Positions 55,101 through 64,000 of a stretch of DNA of 64,000 nt are shown piece after piece. Origin of the DNA: Paracamarosporium sp. OC-R06-R3. Lineage: Eukaryota > Ascomycota > Dothideomycetes > Pleosporales > Didymosphaeriaceae. The stretch's first letter is position 1; every line of letters begins with the position of its first letter. The position numbers and the translations under genes are program-made. The DNA lies in NCBI GenBank assembly GCA_019828545.1, contig JACVRA010000237.1:39270-103269 (forward strand), written 5' to 3'. The notes below the pieces were generated by a model. The model ran no database searches and had not been told where the DNA came from. It saw only the letters and a list, made by a program, of their open reading frames with translations.

Positions 55101-57588
55101 CCATCCTCTGCACGGCTCTGAAATCGTCCCGGCTGCGGTATTGGTCAACACGTTTCAACACGGCACTGGAGCGAATACGCTATCTAACATTGTTCTGCGC
55201 GTTCCAGTCGCAATCAGCCAGCCGCGAGACCTCCAGGTGGTGGTTCATTCAGGCCAGGTCAAGATTTGCTCTCGCTTGGTTCAGAGTGGAGAGGTTGAGT
55301 CGGATGATGGGGCTTGGCTCACGCACACGACAGGAAGGTGGTCAGTCGATAGCATACCAGAGGAGCTCGAACAATTTGACGTGGACGCTATCAAGTCCCG
55401 CATTGGAGGTCGACTCCCGAACAGTTTCTCTATCGATTACCTCGACAAGGTAGGGGTTTCTGCCATGGGTTTTCCATGGGCGATCACTGAGCACCTCGGC
55501 AACCTCAAGGAGATGATTGCGCGAGTGGATGTGGCACCAGATGTCGTGGGAGGTACTCGTCTGCCTTGGGATGAGCACTCTTGGGCTCCGATCCTGGATG
55601 CTGCGACATCGGTCGGTTCGACCATCTTCATGGATAGGCCCGCTCTACGTATGCCGGCTCAGATCGAAAAGGTTCAAATTTTCACTGACGTCCCGCCACC
55701 CAAGACCGGGTATCTTCACGTCCAAGAGGCAACTGATACAGCCTTGGCAGTTCATGTAAGCGTCTTGACAGAGGATGGCAAGATGATTGCCAAATTCCAG
55801 TCTATGCGGTTCTCTGAAATTGAAGGAACAGTTGGCGTTAGCGGAAGTGTCGAAAGTCTTGTTCATCAGCTTGCATGGCCACCTGCAACTTACAGCGAGC
55901 AGCCGCTTCCTGTCGAACATGTGGTTTTGGTGTCCCAAGACCAACAGCTTTGCAACAAATACAAGCGTTCACTGGAAGGAAGAGTGGTATCGACTACAGC
56001 TGTTACTTCGGCCGCCTCGCTCTCTTCAACTGACATCATGGACTTACTCGCCAAGAAGACTACCGCCGCGGTCTACGTCCCTGGGAAATCTGCGCAAGGC
56101 GAGTCTGTAGCTGCCCAGGCACAACACCATATCTTTGAGCTCCTGGAAATTATTCACACCGTTGTGAATCTCTCGCTCCCTGCAAAGGTATTTGTTTTGA
56201 CCGACAGGGTATCTGTCAGCCAATCACACGTCGCACTAATTCAATCACCACTGCATGGTTTAACTCGCATCATTGCTTCAGAGCATCCAGATGTGTGGGG
56301 TGGATTGATCGATCTAGAGGCCCCAATCTTCCCGCTCGATACTATGAAGTACGTGCGGGAGATCGATAACATCCGGATTATCGATGGGATCCCACGTGTT
56401 GCTCGTTTGCGTTCGCTACCTAGGGACAGGGTGCTACCAGCTACCGAACAACCAGGACTAAAAATCGGTCCGGAGGGCACCTACTTAATCACCGGTGGAC
56501 TAGGTGCGCTTGGACTTGAGGTAGCCGACTTCCTCGTCGAGAAGGGAGCTCGTCGTATCATCTTGAACTCTCGCCGAGGATTGCCCCCACGTGCCCAGTG
56601 GCCAGCTCTTGTTGCCGATTCTGCTGCTCTTGCACTGGCGATTCGCAAAATACAGCAGCTCGAATCTCAGGGTGCGGTGATCTACTCTCTTGCTGTAGAC
56701 ATCTCCGCCTCTGGCGCGGAAAGCAAGCTCGCAGATGCTATCGGTGAGCTTCCATTCCCGCCGGTCACTGGTGTAGTCCATGCCGCTGGAGTGCTCGAAG
56801 ACGAACTAGTCCTTGAGAGTACTCAGCCATCATTCCAGAGGGTTCTAGCGCCCAAGATCAGTGGTGCCATGACTCTTCATTCTCTGTTCCCTATTGGCAC
56901 ATTGGACTTCATGACCTTGTTTTCGTCCTGCGGCCAGCTTTTTGGCTTCCCTGGGCAAGCTTCCTACGCGTCTGGTAACGCATTCCTGGATTCCCTTGCT
57001 ACCCTTCGCCGCAGCCAAGGCGACAACACTATGGCACTTCAGTGGACAAGCTGGCGAGGTCTCGGCATGGCTGCCAGCACGGACTTTATCAACGCCGAGC
57101 TAGCGAGCAAGGGTATTACAGACGTCACACGGGACGAGGCGTTCCGTGCTTGGTTACATATCTCAAATTACGACATGGACCATGCAGTAGTTCTGCGGAG
57201 CCTACCTCTTGAGGCCGACGAGCCACTGCCAAGCCCCATGCTGGCTGAGATCGCGCCAAGAAAACAAGCATCTGCCACGTTGTCGCCGGAATCTGCAGCT
57301 CATAATGGTGGTGGCGCCGGTGCAGGTGCTGTACCGACATCCCTGCCAGAGAAGAAGGTGTATGTCGATGAGCGGATTAGGGATTGCGTTGCGCGCGTGT
57401 TGCATTTTGGAAGTAGTGAAGAGGTGGATTCGAAGGCGCCTTTGAGCGACCTTGGTGTCGACAGTGTTATGACCGTCAGCTTGAGGGGTCAGCTGCAAAA
57501 GAGTCTTGGAGTCAAGGTCCCTCCCACATTGACTTGGAGCTGTCCAACCGTGGGCCACCTCGTGGGTTGGTTTGTTCAGAAGCTATAG
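52162..57588 (+). CDS. Partially reducing PKS, 6-methylsalicylic acid synthase type (KS-AT-TH/DH-KR-ACP)
   Basis: Two exons, 52162-52272 and 52324-57588, give 1791 aa, matching the 1.77-1.80 kDa-residue range of this family. The 51 bp intron (GTAAGT, branch GCTAAC, acceptor TGAAG) links EMSDF to [15 protein letters not shown]; without it the frame has no ATG near the KS. Active sites: KS Cys212 (DAACASSL), [10 protein letters not shown] and [12 protein letters not shown] Ser659 ([10 protein letters not shown]); thiohydrolase/dehydratase His964 ([14 protein letters not shown]); KR from about 1421 ([21 protein letters not shown]); ACP Ser1751 (GVDSVMTVS). No cMeT, ER or TE, as expected. The product is a C8 aromatic acid such as 6-methylsalicylate; (R)-mellein synthases share this layout, so that product cannot be excluded. 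The neighbouring salicylate-hydroxylase-like, P450 and GMC genes favour 6-MSA. Confidence 0.93.
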
Positions 57589-57953
57589 CTGGGTGTTTTT
57601 CGGTTAACGGAAGGAGCGGCTTATCTGTTCCTTTATCACTCTCAGTTCTATACTGACTCTATGGCCTGCTGTTCATCTGTCGTTAGATCATTAGATATTA
57701 AACAGTTAGGCTTCGTAGCTTAGACTGCGAATTTCATTTCACGAATTTCTAAAGCTATGGCACTAATGTGTCCCTATAAGCTATGCTGGTTGTCTCACGG
57801 TGGCCCTATCCCGGTTTCGGGAGTATGAGAACAATTCGGCCACCAAGCGAATAACGAGATGAACGAAAAGATGTAATTTCAAGAGAGAAGAAGAGAATGA
57901 AAAGACAAAGAAAGACCGCCCTGGAATGTAAACTGAGTAAAACTGTCGAGCAA
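57589..57953. other. Convergent spacer between PKS and regulator
   Basis: These 365 bp lie between the 3' ends of the PKS and the Zn2Cys6 gene; nothing beyond expected 3' UTR sequence. Confidence 0.55.
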
Positions 57954-60484
57954 TCACGACACATGCCCTTGCCAGACCCCCAACTCCGAATGCGAGTCCA
58001 TCTCACTCGCCGACGTATTCTGAAGATCGAACGAGAGAATTTCATTTCCGATATCCATACCCAACGGCGCGGTCCCCAGTGTGCCGGCTTCAGAGAACGC
58101 TGAACTCATAGTGTCCATCGGGATTTGACCATCAGGGTGGAAGATTGGAAACATTGAAGCCATCGGGTCGAATGGCGCAATAGTACTATTCTTAGATGGC
58201 GTGGTAGATGCTGGAAACATTAGCAGTTGTGCATTATGGCCGGGGGCGATACTGCTATTCCGGGTACTTGGCCGCGGTAATACAGGAGTGTTGCTTCTGA
58301 ACTGTGCTATTGCCTGACCCTGTGTTTGGGACGGCGTGGACATGTTGCTGCGGAGTGTGCCCACCGTCCTCCCGCTCGTATCGCCTAGTTCACGTAGAAT
58401 GTGAGCTGCAGTGGCAGCCTGGCCGATTCCGTGTTCCGCGAACAGGTCTAAGGAGCGAATGGCCCAAGGGATGACTTTCCGCGCAGATACAGTGTGAGGA
58501 CAAAAGGGCCGAGAGTGTGTGAATGCAACCACGGTGATCGAAGCTTCCCACAAATACGTAAAAGCCGAGTGCCATGAGCCGAGGAGTTCTGTCTCCTGCA
58601 GTGCTTGGTCGATGATGTGGATGATTGCGATTCCATGGTTGAGCGCTGTTACAGCGTTTCCATCTGAGTTTGTAGTCACTGATGGGCCTGTCGATTCTGG
58701 ACTTGCATCAGACAAAGGAAAGCGTATATACGTCCGGAACAGAAACAGGAGGATGTTGTGATATTCTAGCTCCAGCAGGATCCGTTGTCGTTGAAGCCAG
58801 ATTGGTAGGAAGAGGTCAAAATTAATGTGGCACCGAGGTGCAGTAAACGACTCTCGTTTGTCCTTTCTGGGAAGTTGTAGGGACGTGGGGACCTCATCCG
58901 CCCAGCCCTGCAGGCTTGTGCAAAATTTCCGAAGGAACGTTGCGGTAGTCTCCAAAACTGCGGGGTTAGACTGCAAGATGGAGGTGCCATTAGCGGCGAG
59001 AAGCTCGTCACACTTAGCAGTGAATGAAGAAGTAATTGCACGTGTGGCGTTCATGAGTTTCACATATTGTGTGTGGTATGAAAGCCAGCTGACCTCATCG
59101 AAAGTCGGGTTGGTAGCACCCGCGAAGCCCGAGTCTGAGCCGGAGAGGCTATCGTCGAGCGTCTCAACAGTCAAGCCACCAAGAGAGACAACCAAATTCG
59201 GTCGTCCGAGACAGAGACTGAGTTCAACATCCAATGATACGATAGTCCACCATAATCGGCGCATCAATAATCGAACTGGCGCGGGCAGATCATGTTGCGC
59301 TTCATGTTGCAAGCCAAGAGCGTAAGCTTGACTCACAGCAAGGGAGAGCAGTTCGTCGGCTTCATGTACTCGTGAAGCATTCATTAAGAAGATGACGGAA
59401 TACAAGCCGGTTTGAAGAGTCGACACACAAATCGTAGGCTCTGCTCTTAACAGAGTCTGGCAACGAGCATACAAGGAACGACCATCGTACGCCGGAAAGT
59501 ATCCACCGCCGGTTGCTGACTGGGTCGAGGCGAGAGCAGCGGTACTAAACTGGATGCACAATGCGAGGATACTGTCTACTAGTGCCGAAGGTCTTCGACT
59601 CATGTCAAGAGGTACATCTGACCACAGCGAATTGTAATGCTGGCGAAATTCGGGTTCGTGCAGTATCGGAAATATTGCGTGGTAAGATTGCCAGAACATG
59701 TCGATTAGGAACTTCTCTTGACCACGTGTTAATTGGTCTGCGGATTTGGTGTCCTTTCTGGGATGGCAACCGCCTAAATCCAAGTTGATGGCGTCGGCGA
59801 GCTGATGTTGGCTGCAGTGTGACGCAAGATAGCCGCCAAATCGATGAACAAAAAACTGCGATGATGTCGGACCGTAGTAATGTGACCTGCCATCGTTACC
59901 GGCTTTCCAGAACCCTAGCCAGCTGTTCTTTGTTTGACGCTGTTCAAGGGATCTTTGTATGACTGGACTTATTGTATCTTCAGATTCGGGCGGAGACGGT
60001 AGGTGGGCGGACTCTTCCGCCGCTGCATGTGCTTCCGAGCCAGTCTTCTGCTGAATCTGGGCTTCAAGCTCATTCAGACGACTTTTCAGGGCCTCCACAT
60101 CCCTGTATGGCACAATTAGCGTTCTTTCCTTGACCTGGTCTGGGCGGCTCCGGCCACAAACGCACTCTAGGTCGCAAGCAAGTGTCCAAGCGATCTTCAT
60201 GTTCCCCACTTAAGTCATCCCTGTATAGTGGCGCGGATGGAGGCCGCAAAACATAAAACAGCAACTGACCTATCGGTTCGTTCGCTGGGCTTCCCCTTGG
60301 AGCATTCCGCGCCTTTTATGCGGCAACTTTTGCAAGGCTGGCCGTCGTCGCACTTAATCCGGTTCAGACGGCAGCGGTCACAGGCGCGTGCTGCCACATT
60401 TCTCCTCGTCCTCGTGGGCGGAGCAGGAGTAGTGCCAGCATTTTTGTGGCGCGCATCCATGGAGCTAGTAAAGGTTGCAAACAT
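57954..60484 (-). CDS. Zn2Cys6 transcription factor (XlnR-like fungal activator)
   Basis: Two exons, 60270-60484 and 57954-60102, with a 167 bp intron (GTCAGT...CATACAG), give 787 aa. The binuclear zinc cluster at residues 34-60 has C-x2-C-x6-C-x5-C-x2-C-x6-C (CDRCRLNRIKC then CKSC). A short coiled coil follows directly after the splice (DVEALKSRLNELEAQIQQK). The middle homology domain includes RLLMRRLWWTIVSLDVELSL and LGRPNLVVSLGG (fungal_trans). The C-terminus is Ser, Thr and Pro rich. It is nuclear and probably the pathway activator of the MSAS cluster, since it is the last gene before the cluster edge. An earlier acceptor in the intron reads into a stop and was not used. The start at 60484 or 60460 cannot be told apart. 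Confidence 0.9.
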
Positions 60485-61307
60485 GAGCGTGGTGTAGTGG
60501 TGGTGACCACGTCAGGTGCGGGGGAGGGGGAGGGGGAGGGGGGAGTATCGAACAACAGGTCGCGAAGCGGGGCCGCGTCGTCAAGTGGCACAGCATCCGC
60601 TTTATTAAATGTTTCTCAACGCCCCACGCCTTGGCCGAATGTGGGCAGATCGGCAGGGCGTAGCTGTGAGCTAGGCAAAGCGCGAAGGATGGGTCAAGCT
60701 TTATAGCGGAGCGGATGCGAAAATCAAGGGTGGGCCTTCCCGCCCGCCAAGCAGTATGGCGACATGTACAAAAAGCTCCCATGCTCCTAACGGCTTCGAA
60801 GTCGTTGCCTGCATGGATGAAAAAATGCCTCAGTCTCGTAAAGACCGTGTAGATCGTTCGTATCGGACTAGGTAAGACGAAACTGCCTTCTTCATTAGGT
60901 CGCATAGGCTTATTAAGCTATGTATACCATTCCTTATTAGGAAGAATTGTTCAAACTGAGTTACGCCGACGTGTTCGTATATCGCATAGGTGCGTGGACG
61001 TATACACTTGGTAACATCTATAGTTCACAGTACTGCGTAGGATTCGCAGGAATTCGTAAAGATATAGTATATTCTAGGTAGCTGTATCCCCTATAAATAG
61101 TAATATAGATAAGTGCACGCTTTTATGCTCTACCACGCTCACACAGGGTTAACGAAATGATTTTTCACGATGCAATCGTTATCTTCCACTATTACTATGC
61201 ATGGTCTCTAGACACCTTGACATAGTCTCGCAAATGTGAGCTCGTTCTCCCTTTCTTCTAGCCGATGGGTCCCCATACTCTTCATCACCTACAGGACGTA
61301 GGAGACT
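60485..61307. other. Promoter of the regulator and intergenic region
   Basis: The 823 bp contain the G-rich tract at 60520-60543 near the regulator start. The remainder shows no gene; minus-strand frames here are low-complexity proline runs translated from the tract. Confidence 0.55.
60520..60543 (+). repeat. Perfect G-tract array, strong predicted G-quadruplex in the regulator promoter
   Basis: Four runs of 5, 5, 5 and 6 G, separated by single A residues, lie 36-59 bp upstream of the Zn2Cys6 start. Single-base loops make this an ideal quadruplex on the plus strand; on the coding (minus) strand it is a polypyrimidine tract. Confidence 0.8.
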
Positions 61308-62227
61308 CTATGGTCTCATGCATTGGTAATCCGAATCTCGTGTGGAAATCTGACGAAAAATTGTAGACATGCCCTCTACAGTATGCAATCTCTCGATACA
61401 CCTGATTCTCTCTCGTGTATCCTTTTGTCGAGAATAGTCTATCAAACGCGCCGCGAAGGCACCACCAATCACAGCTGCAAAAGAAGTGCCGGACAAAGAC
61501 CACTCTGAGCCAGGCTGAATGATGGTTTCGCCCAAGATTGCGAAATTATCTCGCGCGTCCGATCTAGGTGAGGGATTGAAGTGAGAGTGGGCGCGCACAT
61601 TGGGGTCCGTAGAGAACATGCAAAACAACTTCAAGTCGATGGAAAGACGTGCTGGAAACGCGATTTCCTGTATATTCCCGTAATTTGAAGCAGAGGCGAA
61701 GATTAAAATACGTGCATTGCGTGCCTCGTTGATGGCTAGTTCGAGATCGGATGAACTGGCCTCGAAACCTGATGCCATAATTATGACATCGACTTGCCAA
61801 GTGGATATCGCGTAATGTATAGCCTGGGCCATGAGTTTGTGTGTTTTTGAAGTTGCTTCCGACATGTCGAACACGCGGGCAATGTAGATGTCTGCTTTAT
61901 TGTGGACTTTTTGGACGAGATGAAAAGCTCTGGTCCCATGATACGTCAAGTCTTGGCATTCTTCGTCGTTATTGCTCAAAAAGTCTTTGTAAGCTCGAAT
62001 TTCAGCCGCGTAGTCATCGTTTATACCTGTATCGAGGATGGCTATCTTTGCAGCGTGATACTGAGAATCTTTCCCGAGAGGTTTAGGGCGAAGGATAAGG
62101 TTGAGTTTGTCGAGCTGTTGAAACCAATGATCGGAGGTAATACTCTATTGTTTGGCCATTGTTAAGTTTGGGAGTGGGGTTCTTGGCCGTGATGATAAGA
62201 GACTATAGTGGTGGGATGGTGAAGCAT
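61308..62227 (-). CDS. Subtilisin-like serine protease (S8), catalytic domain only
   Basis: The proposed exons are 62204-62227 and 61308-62144, with a 59 bp intron (GTCTCT...CAATAG), giving 286 aa. The long frame upstream of the domain is otherwise cut by an in-frame TAG, so the gene may instead be a pseudogene. Catalytic Asp is in AKIAILDTGIND, His in DLTYHGTRAFHLVQ, and Ser in SLSGTSFAAVIGG. ADIYIARVF and NARILIFASASNYG are further S8 landmarks. The usual GHGTH is YHGTR here. No signal peptide or propeptide is present, so it is not a secreted subtilase. Similar domains occur in fungal NLR-like or heterokaryon-incompatibility-related proteins. It is not related to the PKS clusters. Confidence 0.6.
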
Positions 62228-62905
62228 TGCTATCAGTCATGTTGTACTAAGACGAATGAGACCGATAAGGAAGGTTATATGTAACTAGAGTAGTTTGTAC
62301 CTCAGCAATTGGTATGGTACTCAAAGAGACCGAAACTAGAGCCTCTTCATGGTCCTCGATGGCATGCGTTCCATTCAGAGAAGAGGAGTTAACCTTGAAC
62401 ACGTGGACTTTCGAAGACTCTGGATGACCCTAGGCTGTCTTGTAAGGTGCTTTCAGAGGACTCACAACATGCTTGTATAGCGCGTTGCGAAGTCCTTCCG
62501 AATCATTAACAAAGAGACTGAATCTGTCTGGCGTCATGCAAGCCTTTACCATGTGGTGGAAAGCGCCAACGGTCTGTCGTTTTTCATATAGTTTTGTTCT
62601 ATTAATATCTCATGAGGTACAAAATAATCTATGTTCGCATTTGGTTTACTGTTAGGCTCAGCGTCTAATAGTAGTCGGTAGTTTGAAATCTTAACTCCTA
62701 GTTTAATCTTAGTATAATTCCTAAGGACAACATATATAGGAAAAGGCGTGCCGTATATGTGTTATAATTGTTTTAAGAAAAGCGCTGTAACGTACCTTAC
62801 GGGCGAGCGACTTATACCAAATCTTGGCACTACGTGCCGCGCGTCAGTGCATGCCGCACCCTATGATGCGCAATACCAACTTTGACGCGCCGCATCACCA
62901 CCAAT
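62228..62905. other. Intergenic region leading into a transposon
   Basis: No gene was seen. From about 62,800 the sequence is the 5' part of a transposable element: the string GCATCACCACCAATATGGAT leads into the transposase start. Confidence 0.5.
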
Positions 62906-63577
62906 ATGGATCCAATTAAGGAGGCGATTACGGCAATTAAATTATAAGAACTAGGAGAATCTTTCTCGTACTGAAAAATTGTGGTAGAAAGAGGTCTAGT
63001 AGAATCTACGCTGCGGCGCCGACATTAAGGCCTTATGCGCACTCACAACAACGCTCAATAATAACAACGTAATCTTAATAATTAATAAGAAGTAAAACTT
63101 CTCCGCTATATTAAACGCCTTACTAAACGCGGCCTGCCTCCTACAAAGTAAATAATCTAAAACTTTGCCTTAAAGATAGCTTAAAAGCTCGTCTTAATGT
63201 CCTAGGTTAATTGCTTTACTTAGTAGCACCTAAAGGCCTTAATTTCTTACTAGACTAATAGTATTAACTATAATCACTACTAGGTAGATTCTCTAGAAAG
63301 CTATAGGCTCTACTTTAAGCTTCTATAGTAAAAGATTACTAAATATTAAATAAAGACCTATAATATATATAATATAAATAAGAAAGGTTTTCTACTTAGT
63401 ATTACGTTTAAAATAAAGAGGATCTTTAATTGGCCTCTTTATAAGTTAAAGGCTATATAGTAGACTATTTAGAATAGTAGTTATAAGTAAATCTCCTTTA
63501 TTACTAACGTTTATACTAATAGAGGAGCTTTAAATCCTTGCTATAATAAGATTAAAATATAGTAGTATACGTAGCTC

Positions 63578-63642
63578 CCTTAATATAAATCCTTATATAT
63601 TATACTATATAAAAATACTTAGCTTAAGTATTCTTATATATA
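63578..63642. repeat. 65 bp direct repeat, copy 1
   Basis: This segment recurs at 63921-63985 with a single C/T difference, inside the transposon relic. It suggests that part of the transposase was duplicated or that two relics lie in tandem. Confidence 0.75.
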
Positions 63643-63920
63643 TAAGGACGAGCTTAGTCTTCTATATTAAAAATAATTAATAAAATAAGTTGGCTCTATT
63701 TTAGCTATACTAAAATAAGGAGATAATAGGTATAAAGGGTATACTTACTTTTATATATAATTACTAAATAGAATAATATTCTACTTTAGGTAGTAACGTT
63801 ATATAAGGTAGTTATACTTAAGTATATAGTTATATTTAAATATAAGATTATATAATCTATTAGTATACTAGGCCGTTATATTATTATAATAAGGCTAAAA
63901 CGTAGCGGTATATATAACTT

Positions 63921-63985
63921 CCTTAATATAAATTCTTATATATTATACTATATAAAAATACTTAGCTTAAGTATTCTTATATATA
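63921..63985. repeat. 65 bp direct repeat, copy 2
   Basis: This is the partner of 63578-63642, at an offset of 343 bp. The one C-to-T difference fits continued RIP-type mutation. Confidence 0.75.
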
Positions 63986-64000
63986 CCTTTTAGTATAGGT

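Larger units (their letters stand above)
62906..64000 (+). pseudogene. RIP-degraded pogo/Fot1-type (Tc1/mariner) DDE transposase, cut by window edge
   Basis: One frame, without indels as far as 63427, starts MDPIKEAITAIK and continues with FSY, VESTLRRRH and IKRLTKRGLPPTK, the helix-turn-helix and CENP-B-like N-terminus of pogo-family transposases. At 63362-63427 the same frame reads NIYNINKKGFLLSITFK, matching the conserved block that normally has Asp-Glu-Lys-Gly; D to N, E to K and G to S changes equal G-to-A mutations. Many TAA and TAG stops replace Gln codons (C to T). Composition beyond 63.1 kb is extremely TA-rich. This is the signature of repeat-induced point mutation. The element is dead; its right end lies outside the window. 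Confidence 0.8.

Noticed and set aside
60465..60905. 146-codon minus frame with a polyproline run
   Set aside because: The prolines come from translating the G/C tract near the regulator; no homology features.
1..64000. CRISPR arrays, rRNA genes or prokaryotic operon features
   Set aside because: No regularly spaced repeats or rRNA signatures were seen, and the gene structures are clearly eukaryotic.

Overview
The window reads as a filamentous ascomycete (Pezizomycotina), most likely a Dothideomycete. The evidence is multi-exon genes with 46-70 bp introns (GT...AG, CTAAC/CTGAC-type branch sites), fungal-only families (HR-PKS, MSAS-type PKS, Zn2Cys6 regulator, DHA1/DHA2 drug transporters, PTH11-like membrane protein), and an AT-rich transposon relic at the right edge whose damage looks like repeat-induced point mutation (RIP). 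Lineage is inference; no species is claimed. All exon structures below were joined by hand from splice signals and family consensus, and most give complete, correctly sized proteins.

Left part, about 4-13 kb: a compact module for alkylcitrate-type chemistry. It holds a DHA1 transporter, a PrpD-type (alkyl/2-methyl)citrate dehydratase, a second MmgE/PrpD protein of the cis-aconitate decarboxylase type, a citrate-synthase-like enzyme with its catalytic residues intact, a small-molecule methyltransferase and a PEBP-fold protein. Logic: acyl-CoA + oxaloacetate -> alkylcitrate -> alkylaconitate or maleic anhydride -> alkylitaconate, then methylation and export. PEBP-like proteins are accessory enzymes of maleidride pathways, so a maleidride-like product is an alternative. 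No fatty acid synthase genes are present. A secreted six-cysteine protein with a hidden second exon lies at 14.2-14.6 kb.

Middle part, about 17-36 kb: alpha/beta hydrolase, DHA2 transporter, SAM methyltransferase, BAHD-like acyltransferase, NCS1 permease, and a complete highly reducing PKS (KS-AT-DH-cMeT-ER-KR-ACP, 2566 aa in seven exons). The HR-PKS may supply the acyl chain for the left module (released by the hydrolase), or it may head its own cluster with the methyltransferase and acyltransferase.

A gene-free 3.2 kb stretch (36.0-39.3 kb) separates this from a second cluster at 39-60.5 kb: salicylate-hydroxylase-like FAD monooxygenase, DHA1 transporter, secreted GMC oxidoreductase, CYP619-like P450, cupin protein, a 6-methylsalicylic-acid-synthase-type PKS (1791 aa) and a Zn2Cys6 regulator. 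The gene set resembles terreic-acid/patulin-type toluquinone pathways. The FAD enzyme could remove the carboxyl by decarboxylative hydroxylation, because no amidohydrolase-type 6-MSA decarboxylase is present.

Right edge: a catalytic-domain-only subtilisin-like gene, then a RIP-ruined pogo/Fot1-type transposase that runs off the window.
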